In this document: one piece after another, positions 7,305 through 15,328 of the stretch
Layout: every line of letters starts with the position of its first letter
Numbering within the stretch: position 1 is the stretch's first letter
NCBI RefSeq assembly: GCF_002289345.1
Contig: NZ_NSDG01000015.1
Span: 577-39,196 of the forward strand
DNA from: Pseudoalteromonas sp. HM-SA03
GTDB taxonomy: Bacteria > Pseudomonadota > Gammaproteobacteria > Enterobacterales > Alteromonadaceae
Direction of reading: 5' to 3'
Length of the DNA stretch: 38,620 nucleotides
Made by a program: the position numbers and the translations under genes
The notes under the pieces: generated by a model
What the model saw: only the letters and a program-made list of their open reading frames with translations
Databases searched by the model: none
What the model was told of the DNA's origin: nothing

Positions 7305-8505
7305 GGTATTTTTAAAGGAGATTAGAGAGCTTCTGCGCGACCGCAAAACACTATTCTTTGTGATTGCACTTCCGATGTTGGTATTTCCAGTGATTATGGC
7401 GTTAGTAGGCTTTATGGCATCACAAGCCGCTATGGAAGCGGAGCAAGAAGTTCATACGTATTACATCGCAAATGAAGCCTATGCGGAAAAGTTCTCTGAG
7501 CAGGTTTTTTATCATAAAAGTTTTAAAAAATATGCTGGTGAGCTACGCCTTGATAACGTTGAAGCGCTGAGTGACGCGGTACGAAGTGGCGTGATTGATG
7601 TTGGAGTTTTTATTCCATCCGATCCGGTTGAAAATCTGGAGTCTGGCGTAAAAAGTGAATGGAAAGTCGTGTTCAATGATGCTCAATCTATCAACTTTAT
7701 ATACGACCGCTTATCTAAACTTGCCAAGGCTTTTTCTGATGAACTCCGAGCGGCGAAGTTAACCTCACTGGGGTTGTCGCAGGCGGAGCAAGCGGCAGTG
7801 CTCCAACCCATATCGATTACTAAAGTGGATACTGCTGACAAACGCGAAAATTTAGGCGAGAAGTTAGGTGCATTTATCCCTTACATGTTAATTCCGTTGG
7901 TATTGATGGGGGCAAGCTATCCAGCTATTGATTTAGGTGCTGGAGAGAAAGAGCGCGGCACCTTAGAGACATTGTTGTTAACACCAATCTCTCGTACAGA
8001 GTTGGTGCTAGGTAAGTTTTTAACCGTATTGAGCAGTTCAATATTCTGCGCACTTATCACGGTCTCCAGCATGGCGCTGTGGATAGGGATTGCCAGTAGC
8101 TTTGTTGAACTAGACGTGATTAAAAACGCCTTCTCGTCGGTAGCATTATTAGACTTTGTCTTGATTTTTGCACTGTTGCTTCCTGTTGCTGTGATGCTTT
8201 CGTCACTAACACTTGCCATCTCAATTTACGCCAGAACCTTTAAAGAAGCACAAAACTACATGGGACCACTCAGCATGGGGATTTTCATTCCCATTGTGAT
8301 GTCTTTAATGCCAAATATGGAGTTAACCGCTAAAACTGCATTGATCCCAATTACTAATGTCGCATTAGCGATTAAAGAAATCATCAAAGGCACGGTTGAT
8401 TATGGCTACGTTGCGTTAATTTTTGGCGCTTCTGCTGTTTTAGCAGCTGGGTTACTCGTGTGCTGCGTGAAATGGTTTAATAAAGAAACTGTATTATTTA
8501 GGTAA
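7297..8505 (+). CDS. ABC transporter permease, NatB type
   Basis: 402 aa membrane subunit pairing with the ATPase encoded just upstream (8-base overlap). One N-terminal helix (about 20-42) is followed by a large extracytoplasmic region (about 45-190), then five or so helices after residue 190. The segment EKERGTLETLLLTPISRTELVLGKFL is typical of ABC-2 permeases of the COG1668/NatB group, where it forms the coupling region (here split across about residues 218-244). The start codon ATG 7297 is within the end of the ATPase gene. A strong terminator follows, so this is the end of the DUF3025-ABC operon. Confidence 0.88.
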   Translation: MFEVFLKEIRELLRDRKTLFFVIALPMLVFPVIMALVGFMASQAAMEAEQEVHTYYIANEAYAEKFSEQVFYHKSFKKYAGELRLDNVEALSDAVRSGVIDVGVFIPSDPVENLESGVKSEWKVVFNDAQSINFIYDRLSKLAKAFSDELRAAKLTSLGLSQAEQAAVLQPISITKVDTADKRENLGEKLGAFIPYMLIPLVLMGASYPAIDLGAGEKERGTLETLLLTPISRTELVLGKFLTVLSSSIFCALITVSSMALWIGIASSFVELDVIKNAFSSVALLDFVLIFALLLPVAVMLSSLTLAISIYARTFKEAQNYMGPLSMGIFIPIVMSLMPNMELTAKTALIPITNVALAIKEIIKGTVDYGYVALIFGASAVLAAGLLVCCVKWFNKETVLFR

Positions 8506-8513
8506 AGTATCGG

Positions 8514-8585
8514 CTAGGCGTGAATTATTGATAGTTATGGCGTTTTTCTGTACGATAAACGCCTTATTCAGCGCCTAATTTTTTG
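8514..8585 (+). terminator. Rho-independent terminator after the ABC permease gene
   Basis: A large nested hairpin: outer arms TAGGCG (8515-8520) with CGCCTA (8572-8577), continued by GAAT/ATTC, and an inner stem GGCGTTT/AAACGCC, then a run of T at 8579-8584. Confidence 0.75.
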
Positions 8586-8660
8586 TAATTTAGCCTGCTA
8601 TCTGTTTAGGTAGCTTGTGCAAGTAGTAGGTTTCAATATTAGTCACTCAAGGAATGCAGG

Positions 8661-9809
8661 ATGACATCAACCTCGGTACTTAAATCAGTCAGTGAATCGG
8701 TTACTAGCGGCATTGCCATTTTATTCTTGTTTTCATCGGTTTTTCACTTAGCCAGGTCAAGTTTTTTGGAAGCGCCGATTTACTTAGTGATTTCTTTGTT
8801 ACTATTTTCATACCGTAATCGTTTAATGTTTGACTCTGCACAAAGACAGTTTGTTATCACTAAACAACTATCGTTATTGAATATAAGTATTCGGCGAATA
8901 GACGAGTGTGTGATACCGCTTGCTACTGTGACTGATGTATCTTCAGGTTGTAACAAGCAACTCAATTATATTGGTATAAGCTATCTTTCAGAAAGTGAGG
9001 AGCCTGCGGTCTATTCATTTTCGTGTTTGCGGCAAGCTGATAAACTCAACTTACTTTTGTCTGCATCAGGTTTTGACCATAACGTTCAACCGACGGCAGA
9101 CGCGGATGTAGATACGAGATCTGCTACGCGTTCAACTCCCACGAGCCTTGCAAAATTATTTCCTTTGTTTATGAATAGCAATCGTGATATTGAAGAGCGA
9201 TTCTCCGTGTTACGATGCGCACTACCGACGCCTAAAGATAAGCTTCATATTGTTTGGATGGTGGTTGGGGTTTTTGGTCTAATGACCTGCTTTATTCTTT
9301 ACTCGTCACAAAATTATATAGCGGGTTTAGTATTTTTGGTGCTCACGTATTTGAGCTATTGGTTGACGTCTTTACTTATCAGTAATAAACACTATTTTGT
9401 TTATCATTCACCCTGTAACGAAATTAAGGTTGAGGAAGATAGTTTGTTTTTACCTGCGTTACTGTTTACAGATAAACAAGCACGAAAGGTAAAAAAGGAT
9501 GAAATTAACGATATTAAGGTACACTGGAATACGTTTATAGTCAGTGACTTGGATATGTTAACGGCTTCGACTCGTCGTAATCATATTGTTGATTTGGTAT
9601 TTGATACTGAGTATGGCACGACGGTTTCACTCTCTGGCATGACCGTAGAAGCCGAGCCACTCTTACTTGCGTTAACGCATTGGCAATATCCTTTGTCTAT
9701 TGAGCGCACGGATAAAGCGGTGTTTCCAATGGTGAGGCATTTTCAATATGGCAGTCTAGTGTTTATTATCGGTATTATTGTCTGGGCAATGACTACATTT
9801 GTGATATAA
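8661..9809 (+). CDS. Unknown membrane protein with two similar halves
   Basis: 382 aa; I do not recognise the family. Two hydrophobic segments near the N-terminus (about 14-32 and 38-50) are followed by a soluble stretch with alternating hydrophobic residues. A linker (about 140-175) leads to two more hydrophobic segments (about 197-240), another beta-looking stretch, and one final C-terminal helix (about 361-380). Each half thus has a TM pair followed by a PH-like or beta domain (first half RNRLMFDSAQRQFVITK; second half NKHYFVYHSPCNEIKVEE). The start at 8661 follows AAGGAATGCAGG. It stands alone between a terminator and a repeat-containing gap. PH-like is only an impression from shape. Confidence 0.6.
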   Translation: MTSTSVLKSVSESVTSGIAILFLFSSVFHLARSSFLEAPIYLVISLLLFSYRNRLMFDSAQRQFVITKQLSLLNISIRRIDECVIPLATVTDVSSGCNKQLNYIGISYLSESEEPAVYSFSCLRQADKLNLLLSASGFDHNVQPTADADVDTRSATRSTPTSLAKLFPLFMNSNRDIEERFSVLRCALPTPKDKLHIVWMVVGVFGLMTCFILYSSQNYIAGLVFLVLTYLSYWLTSLLISNKHYFVYHSPCNEIKVEEDSLFLPALLFTDKQARKVKKDEINDIKVHWNTFIVSDLDMLTASTRRNHIVDLVFDTEYGTTVSLSGMTVEAEPLLLALTHWQYPLSIERTDKAVFPMVRHFQYGSLVFIIGIIVWAMTTFVI

Positions 9810-9909
9810 CACACCTGACAAAAGCGGCGATTCTACCTGAATATAGGTATGCTAGAGGCAATAGTATTTTTAATCTATCGCTATCTAGAAATTATTGAAC
9901 AACCCGTTT

Positions 9910-10122
9910 TATACCAGTTGTATTAAGTAAATGATCTATCTTGAAGCGGGGAAATAGCTTTAGTAGCACCGCTCTCGCGTCCTGCTACCGCTAAGGTACC
10001 TATATCCATATAGGCAAGGCAAAATTTTGCTATTTAGTTGTTCTAAATGAGAAATTTTTAACGAAGCTAATATGCTATTTCACCCTTCAAATTGATTAGA
10101 GAATTAATTCAATTGGTATTAT
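9910..10122 (+). repeat. MITE-like intergenic repeat, copy A
   Basis: The left end TATACCAGTTGTATTAAG and the inverse of the right end (TATAATACCAATTGAATTAA) are imperfect terminal inverted repeats that can be followed for about 36 bases to TTGAAG. The interior (about 10020-10070) shares GGC..AAAATTTTGCTATTTAG, then TTCTAAAT.AGAAATTTTTAACG with copy B at 33133-33297 read on its minus strand. Copy A carries about 45 extra bases before that block. No transposase is inside, so it is non-autonomous. Confidence 0.7.
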
Positions 10123-10139
10123 ACATCTTTTTGATTTTA

Positions 10140-10229
10140 ATGATGGGCTTAAGCGCAGAGTCGTACGTGAAAAGCAAGCGTATTAATAAGCGCATCGATT
10201 TACTGCCTAAGCTATTAATAGATGAGTGA
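10140..10229 (+). other. Short open frame beside repeat A, possible gene remnant
   Basis: 29 codons beginning with two ATGs, giving a basic helix-like sequence (SKRINKRIDLLPKLLIDE). The frame is also open to the left into the repeat. There is no ribosome binding site. It could be the tail of a gene cut by the repeat, or chance. Confidence 0.2.
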
Positions 10230-10250
10230 CTAGTACATACTGGAAGAACT

Positions 10251-10273
10251 GAAGCCGCTAACTAAGCGGCTTC
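10251..10273 (-). terminator. Hairpin overlapping the stop codon of the LpxH-like gene
   Basis: Perfect 9-bp stem GAAGCCGCT/AGCGGCTTC with a 5-base loop that contains the stop codon region. On the minus strand it is followed by AGTTCTT, a weak U-tract. Confidence 0.45.
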
Positions 10274-11062
10274 AACATTGTCGGTTTCAATGTTTTCAAT
10301 TTCAACTACGTTGAGAACGGATTGTACATCTGACCAATGCAGTAATTCGATACGACCTTCTTGGTTTTCAACCAATGCCGTGCAGTTTTCTATCCAATCA
10401 CCATCATTACAGTAAACAATACCATCTACGACACGGATCTCTGGTTGGTGGATATGCCCGCAGATAATACCGTCGACACCTTGTTTCTTCGCTTCATGAA
10501 TTGCCGTATTCTCGAATGCGGCAATGGCCTCTCTTGCTTTATGCACGCGTTTTTTCAGCCAAGATGCAAGCGACCAATAATGACCACCATATAAACGTCG
10601 TACGCGATTGGTCCAGCGATTTAAGAAGAGTAGAAAGTCATAAGCGGCATCCCCAATGATACTGATCAGTTTGTTGTATCTTGTTGCTGAGTCAAAATCA
10701 TCACCGTGTAGTAATAAAAACCGCTTACCTGCGGAAGTGGTATGAATAAAGGTTTTATGCACTTCGACTTTAAAAAGCGATTGCCCAACGTAGTTTCTGA
10801 AGGTTTCGTCGTGATTACCCGGTATGTAGATAACGCGTGTACCAGATCCCGCTTTTTTTTGTATGCATTCTAATACCTGATAGTGGGATGGATCCCAAAA
10901 AAACTGGCGTTTCATTGACCATAGATCAACGATATCACCAACCAGATAGAGCACATCACATTCAGTTTTGTTGAGAAAATCTAGCAAGAACTTTGCTTTA
11001 CAGTCCTTGTAGCCTAAGTGTACGTCTGAGATCCAAATACTCGGATAGTATGTTGTTTTCAT
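10262..11062 (-). CDS. LpxH-like metallophosphatase (UDP-2,3-diacylglucosamine diphosphatase family)
   Basis: 266 aa from ATG 11062; the frame extends 14 codons further upstream without support. All calcineurin-like phosphoesterase metal motifs are present: D-x-H in SDVHLG (about residue 12), GDIVD (about 43), GNHDE (about 83), LLHGDD and GHIHQ (about 206). It belongs with COG2908 proteins, which hydrolyse UDP-diacylglucosamine at the inner membrane surface in lipid A synthesis. It is longer than canonical LpxH (about 240 aa), and its SDVHLG, GGHYWSLASW and C-terminal CNDGDWIENCTA blocks fit the LpxH-like paralogues. It may therefore be a second enzyme rather than the essential one. It is separated from proS by a terminator hairpin. 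Confidence 0.8.
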   Translation of the reverse strand: MKTTYYPSIWISDVHLGYKDCKAKFLLDFLNKTECDVLYLVGDIVDLWSMKRQFFWDPSHYQVLECIQKKAGSGTRVIYIPGNHDETFRNYVGQSLFKVEVHKTFIHTTSAGKRFLLLHGDDFDSATRYNKLISIIGDAAYDFLLFLNRWTNRVRRLYGGHYWSLASWLKKRVHKAREAIAAFENTAIHEAKKQGVDGIICGHIHQPEIRVVDGIVYCNDGDWIENCTALVENQEGRIELLHWSDVQSVLNVVEIENIETDNVEAA

Positions 11063-11145
11063 GGCTTGGCTCTTTAGCGTAATAATGACAATGCTAAGAG
11101 GCAAAGATGACAGTGACGGGGCAGTTAGGAGAAGCTAATATGACA

Positions 11146-11171
11146 AAAGAGCATACACCTGTATGCTCTTT
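11146..11171 (-). terminator. Terminator hairpin after proS
   Basis: Perfect 11-bp stem AAAGAGCATAC/GTATGCTCTTT with a 4-base loop, 22 bases beyond the proS stop codon on the minus strand. The U-tract is mostly formed by the stem's own end. Confidence 0.6.
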
Positions 11172-11192
11172 GATTATGCAATTTACGTAGGC

Positions 11193-12920
11193 TTATTTAC
11201 TTCTAATTGCACTAACGATTGTTTCTAGCGCAGACTCAATATCCAGCATCAGCTTTTCGCCCGTTTGACGATTTTTCAGCTCAACCTTATTTTCATCAAG
11301 ATTACGCTCGCCAATCACTAGGGTATAAGGAACACCGATAAGTTCCATATCGTTAAACATAACCCCCGGACGCTCTTTACGGTCGTCGAATAACACATCA
11401 ATCCCCGCATTTTGTAGATCTGCATAGAACTTTTCTGCGATCTCTGGGATACGGTGAGACTTATGCATATTCATTGGCACGATTGCCAACTCAAATGGCG
11501 CAATAGCAACAGGCCATTTGATACCGTAATCATCGTTATTTTGCTCGATTGCTGCGGCAACGATACGAGAAACACCAATACCATAACAACCCATGGTTAA
11601 TGTTTGGTTTTTCCCTTCTTCGCCAAGTACACCAGCTTTCATCGTTTCAGAGTACTTAGTACCAAGTTGGAACACGTGACCTACTTCGATACCACGTTTG
11701 ATAAGGATTTTACCCTTACCACAAGGGCTTGGATCGCCTTCAACCACGTTACGGATATCTTCAACAGTATAAGCGCTTACGTCTCTGTCCCAGTTAATCC
11801 CACTATAGTGAACACCATCTTTGTTTGCACCGGCAACAAAATCAGCCATGATAGCTGCGCTACGATCGACAATAATAGGCATTGAAAGACCGACAGGTCC
11901 CAAAGAGCCTGGTTTTGCACCAATAGCGTTAACAATGTCTTCTTCGCTCGCCATCTCAAGGGGTGAATCCACTAGTGCTAATTTCTCAGCTTTAAGCTCA
12001 TTTAAGTCATGATCGCCACGAACGATAAGCGCGACAAGCCCACGTTTACCATCTTCGTCTGGTGCGCCATACACGATGAGTGTTTTCACACCACGGTGTG
12101 GTTTAACGCCATGTTTTGCTTTTAGTTCAGCGATGGTGAAAGCTTCTGGTGTGTCAAACGTATTAAGTTCTTTACTTGGCGCTGGGCGAGCTTCAGTTGG
12201 TGCAAGTGCTTCCGCCTTTTCAATGTTTGCAGCGTAGTCACTTTCATCACTGAATGCGATTGCATCTTCACCAGACTCTGCAAGTACATGGAACTCATGC
12301 GATAGGTTGCCGCCAATTGAACCACTGTCAGCAATAACAGGACGGTAGTCAACGCCTAAACGATCAAAAATGTTGCAGTAAGCTTGGAACATCTTGTGAT
12401 ACGTTTTTTCAAGACACTCATCAGTCATGTGGAATGAATAGGCGTCTTTCATGGTGAATTCACGCGCGCGCATCACACCAAACCGTGGACGAACTTCGTC
12501 ACGTACTTTCGTACTGACTTGATAAAGTGTGATCGGCAGTTGCTTATAGCTGTTGATTTCGCGACGTACAAGATCAGTGATCACTTCTTCATGCGTTGGA
12601 CCAAGTGCAAATGGACGGCCATGACGGTCATTAATACGAAGTAGTTCAGGACCAAACTGTTCCCAGCGGCCTGACTCTTCCCATAACTCTGCAGGCTGGA
12701 TCACTGGCATTAGCAGCTCAATCGCTCCCGCTTTGTCCATTTCTTCACGGACAATTCTCTCTACTTTGCGGAAAACTTTTAGGCCTGATGGTAGCCAAGT
12801 ATAAAGACCTGAAGCCAATTTACGGATCATACCCGCTCTAAGCATTAGCTGGTGGCTTACCACCTCTGCATCAGACGGCGTCTCTTTTAGAGTCGCTAAT
12901 ATATATTCACTCGTGCGCAT
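11193..12920 (-). CDS. proS: Prolyl-tRNA synthetase
   Basis: 575 aa, full length for the bacterial class II enzyme with the editing (INS) domain. It charges tRNA-Pro with proline in the cytoplasm. Visible signatures are the N-terminal [15 protein letters not shown], class II motif 2 ([21 protein letters not shown], about residues 142-162), an insertion domain at about 225-400 that removes mischarged alanine, and motif 3 ([11 protein letters not shown], about 443-453), with a C-terminal anticodon-binding domain. It is preceded by a 131-base gap from trmO on the same strand, long enough for its own promoter. Confidence 0.97.
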   Translation of the reverse strand: MRTSEYILATLKETPSDAEVVSHQLMLRAGMIRKLASGLYTWLPSGLKVFRKVERIVREEMDKAGAIELLMPVIQPAELWEESGRWEQFGPELLRINDRHGRPFALGPTHEEVITDLVRREINSYKQLPITLYQVSTKVRDEVRPRFGVMRAREFTMKDAYSFHMTDECLEKTYHKMFQAYCNIFDRLGVDYRPVIADSGSIGGNLSHEFHVLAESGEDAIAFSDESDYAANIEKAEALAPTEARPAPSKELNTFDTPEAFTIAELKAKHGVKPHRGVKTLIVYGAPDEDGKRGLVALIVRGDHDLNELKAEKLALVDSPLEMASEEDIVNAIGAKPGSLGPVGLSMPIIVDRSAAIMADFVAGANKDGVHYSGINWDRDVSAYTVEDIRNVVEGDPSPCGKGKILIKRGIEVGHVFQLGTKYSETMKAGVLGEEGKNQTLTMGCYGIGVSRIVAAAIEQNNDDYGIKWPVAIAPFELAIVPMNMHKSHRIPEIAEKFYADLQNAGIDVLFDDRKERPGVMFNDMELIGVPYTLVIGERNLDENKVELKNRQTGEKLMLDIESALETIVSAIRSK

Positions 12921-13051
12921 TCTTATTCCAGTATAAGTTACTTATTGTTCTCTTATTGGCGGCTATTCTAGCAGTGCAGTAGCCGCTTAAAAAGCTTTAA
13001 TACCTAAACATCTTCATAATTTATAAGTTTATTGACAAGCCGCTGAATTTG

Positions 13052-13759
13052 CTATTTTGCTAACGAAATTTCAGTGACATGGTTATGCTCACCATCCACT
13101 GTCCAGCGAATATTAAAATCATATAAACTCATACCATAGTCCTGCTGTGATGTGCGTTTCTTTTTATAAGCCGGACGAGGATCTTGCTTCAGTACATTAG
13201 TAATGAATTGCTGCAGTTCGGGATAGCTTTTTTGTTTTTCAATAAAAACAATAGCCTCGTCTGAGAAACTAACAGACATTTGCGTTTCTGGCCGAGTATC
13301 AGCAAAGCCAGCTGTTGCATCCACCAAGGCATCTGAATAGGGGAGATACGGCTTTATATCAATGATTGGTGTACCGTCCAATAAATCTACGCCGGAGAGC
13401 AACAGATCCAGCTGACCATTTTTATATTCTATGCCCTCGAGCTTTACTGCACTCATGCCAATCCCGTTGGGTCGAAAAGTCGCTCTAGTCGCAAACACGC
13501 CCTTGCGCTCATTACCGCCGAGTCTCGGAGGGCGTACAAGCGCAGAGTAGCCTTTATCAGCGGTTTCATGAAAACGAAACAACAACCAAATATGCGTGAA
13601 CGCTTCAATACCACGAACAAATTCTTCGCGATTGAATTCACCAACAAATCTAAGCTTGGCTTTTGCCTCTGGGACAAGTCTTGGTTGTCTCGGTATAGCG
13701 AATTTCTGTTTATAAGGAGATTGGATAAAGCCGATGGGCTCGATAGTGATTTGTTCCAC
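13052..13759 (-). CDS. trmO: tRNA (N6-threonylcarbamoyladenosine37-N6)-methyltransferase TrmO
   Basis: 235 aa. TrmO (older name TsaA/YaeB) uses S-adenosylmethionine to methylate t6A37 in tRNA-Thr. Signatures: IEPIGFIQSPYKQKFAIPRQP at the N-terminus (about residues 5-25), HIWLLFRFH (about 56-64), RPPRLGGNERKGVFATR (about 77-93), RPNGIGMSAVKLE, and the DGTPIIDIKPYLPYSD block (about 129-144). A C-terminal domain with a YDFNIRW ending matches the two-domain gammaproteobacterial form. The start at 13759 (ATG) opens the conserved N-terminus directly. Confidence 0.92.
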   Translation of the reverse strand: MEQITIEPIGFIQSPYKQKFAIPRQPRLVPEAKAKLRFVGEFNREEFVRGIEAFTHIWLLFRFHETADKGYSALVRPPRLGGNERKGVFATRATFRPNGIGMSAVKLEGIEYKNGQLDLLLSGVDLLDGTPIIDIKPYLPYSDALVDATAGFADTRPETQMSVSFSDEAIVFIEKQKSYPELQQFITNVLKQDPRPAYKKKRTSQQDYGMSLYDFNIRWTVDGEHNHVTEISLAK

Positions 13760-13915
13760 TATGGTCTCTGTTTTAATTAAGATGAGCGAAGTTTACTATT
13801 GATCCTGATTTTCACAAAATCTTGCTTGTAATTAGCCCTGTAATGTCATGTAATTCATTTATTCAGATTTTTCGCATAGCCTTGTAAGTAATGAAATTTC
13901 GGTGGAAGTCGTAAT

Positions 13916-14095
13916 ATGATTCGGTATACTTTTTCGCCCCAAAACGGTTTACGTTCGAGTTTGCGCACAAATAACGAACAAATTATTGGTACTAGAGCAT
14001 ACGAGTACAAGCAATTGGTAGAAGACATAAAACCAATTCAAGGCTTACGAGAAAAATTACAAGCATTTAACCGCCAAAAAAATGAGTATAAATAA
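13916..14095 (+). CDS. Small unknown protein, first gene of a two-gene unit
   Basis: 59 aa, basic, no membrane segment, not recognised. ATG 13916 is preceded by GGTGGAAG at a suitable distance. Its stop (TAA 14093-14095) shares a base with the next gene's ATG (TAATG), so the two are translationally coupled. The C-terminal half (IKPIQGLREKLQAFNRQKNEYK region) looks like one charged helix. The ribosome binding site and coupling make it a credible gene despite its size. Confidence 0.6.
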   Translation: MIRYTFSPQNGLRSSLRTNNEQIIGTRAYEYKQLVEDIKPIQGLREKLQAFNRQKNEYK

Positions 14096-14382
14096 TGGAG
14101 TTTAATAGAAAGGTTGACCAAAGCTGCCAAGAAGTGCTCTGTAAATCATCCCCTTTAAAACCTATTTTGATCCGCGCTATATCGGAGCGTAGAGCTGTGT
14201 TGCAAGCAATAATTAATGATTTAACAGAAGGAATGGTAAGTCCAACTAAAATGGATGTGCTTCTCAGTCCAGAAGCTGAAAAAGTAAGCTTACAATTATT
14301 AAAAGAAGGCAGCTTAAGCAAACGCGACGCGTTAGCGGCAAGTGAAAAAGTTATTTTTTCTCTTGCAAGAAATCTTTTGTGA
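14095..14382 (+). CDS. Unknown protein, coupled second gene
   Basis: 95 aa, soluble and helical-looking, not recognised. It contains two cysteines near the N-terminus (about residues 11 and 16) and a final stretch that looks like a helix-rich domain (SKRDALAASEKVIFSLARNLL region). The start overlaps the previous stop by one base. It may act together with the 59-aa product; the pair has the size and coupling of toxin-antitoxin or regulator-partner pairs, but no motif supports such a role. Confidence 0.6.
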   Translation: MEFNRKVDQSCQEVLCKSSPLKPILIRAISERRAVLQAIINDLTEGMVSPTKMDVLLSPEAEKVSLQLLKEGSLSKRDALAASEKVIFSLARNLL

Positions 14383-14469
14383 AATTGCTATTTAACTTAA
14401 AATTTGAATAAGTAATGCTCTTTGTTGGATAAGCTTTTAAATGTAAAATTGGATTAAATCGCTAGTTCA

Positions 14470-14723
14470 ATGGTACTTAGTTTCAGCAGCTTTAGTATCT
14501 CAGCACAGAGCGAATCCAATTTGCACTTGTCAACATTGTTAATGCTGGTCCACTTGCAAGAAACCCGTCCAAATGCCCCGAAGTTCGTCATTATAACCAT
14601 TTTTCACAATTTAAATTTGCGGAAAATATGCAGTGGAATATACCGAAAAGTTGGGGTGAGTGTAATGTCGTGGTTTTTGGTGAGCCGAATAGCGCCTTTA
14701 AACTGATAGAAGTTCAATCGTAG
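14470..14723 (+). pseudogene. Decayed small secreted-protein gene (frameshift suspected)
   Basis: From about 14512 to the stop TAG 14721-14723 one frame reads like real protein (QFALVNIVNAGPLARNPSKC ... NMQWNIPKSWGECNVVVFGE ... AFKLIEVQS) but has no start codon and runs into TAG upstream. A different frame from ATG 14470 gives a signal-peptide-like start (MVLSFSSFSISAQSES). Joining them needs a shift of one base near 14505-14520. A good terminator overlaps the stop, as expected for a real gene end. Family not recognised. An alternative N-terminus in the third frame (SLVQWYLVSAALVSQ) is also signal-like, so the original start is uncertain. Confidence 0.4.
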
Positions 14724-14745
14724 CTGAACTTCTACACTTTAATTT
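14707..14745 (+). terminator. Rho-independent terminator, probably bidirectional
   Basis: Perfect 10-bp stem TAGAAGTTCA (14707-14716) / TGAACTTCTA (14725-14734), followed by CACTTTAATTTTTATT on the + strand. It lies between the decayed gene and the convergent thioesterase gene. Confidence 0.7.
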
Positions 14746-14764
14746 TTATTATCAAACGTTCATG

Positions 14765-15244
14765 TTATTTACTATCGGACAAGGTTTCTTCCAATAGCGA
14801 TTCGGTTTGGATCGCTATTTCTTTCATCTTCACCGCATAGGCTTCTAATTTTTTCTCCTCTTCGGTTTTCGCTTTAAACTGAGGAATTTGGATTGGATAC
14901 CCAGCTTGGTCCATGGCGATAAAGCTGATAATACAGTGATTGGTTTCGACAAGTCGTTGCGTTTTTGGATCACCACAGCGCACCTGAATAAAAATCTGCA
15001 TACTGGTGTTCCCGGTGTGGGCAATGCGCGCGGAAACTTCAACAATCTGACCCACAAGAATAGGACGGTGGAAACGCATACCCGCTACTGAAACGGTAAC
15101 GCAATAGCTGCCGCTCCAACCCGCGGCGCAAGCATACCCAGCTTGATCAATCCATTTCATGACCATACCACCGTGTACTTTACCGCCAAAGTTGACGTCG
15201 GTGGGTTCTGCTAAAAATCGAAAGGTGACGGATTGTTGTGGCAT
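14765..15244 (-). CDS. Acyl-CoA thioesterase, hotdog fold
   Basis: 159 aa from ATG 15244. The frame is open to 15298, but that part overlaps the terminator of the ETF-QO gene, so the shorter start is preferred. The hotdog signature is clear: PTDVNFGGKVHGGMVMKWIDQAGYACA (about residues 16-42, with N and D typical of the YciA/BACH active-site region), then RFHRPILVGQIVEV. It hydrolyses acyl-CoA to free acid and CoA in the cytosol. The extra charged C-terminal helix (about 125-159) makes it longer than YciA (about 130 aa). Its place behind ETF-quinone oxidoreductase fits fatty or branched-chain acyl-CoA metabolism. Confidence 0.85.
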   Translation of the reverse strand: MPQQSVTFRFLAEPTDVNFGGKVHGGMVMKWIDQAGYACAAGWSGSYCVTVSVAGMRFHRPILVGQIVEVSARIAHTGNTSMQIFIQVRCGDPKTQRLVETNHCIISFIAMDQAGYPIQIPQFKAKTEEEKKLEAYAVKMKEIAIQTESLLEETLSDSK

Positions 15245-15279
15245 AGGCTCAGCTCTATTTTTAAAAATATACGCTAAGT

Positions 15280-15308
15280 ATAGGAAAGAAAGGGGCATTT
15301 CGCCCCCG
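15280..15308 (-). terminator. Terminator after the ETF-QO gene
   Basis: On the minus strand GGGGC GAAAT GCCCC followed by TTTCTTTCC, starting 20 bases beyond the ETF-QO stop codon. This separates the thioesterase gene from it. Confidence 0.6.
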
Positions 15309-15328
15309 CAATTTAGGATTTATTGGTA

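Larger units (their letters stand above)
9810..10261. other. Intergenic region with a MITE-like repeat
   Basis: 452 bases between two convergent genes. It holds the repeat copy at 9910-10122 and, directly to its right, a 29-codon open frame (10140-10229). The first 100 bases show nothing I can name. Confidence 0.5.

Noticed and set aside
12122..12352. Minus-strand frame with a hydrophobic start inside proS
   Set aside because: Overlaps the intact proS insertion domain in another frame on the same strand; no supporting signals.
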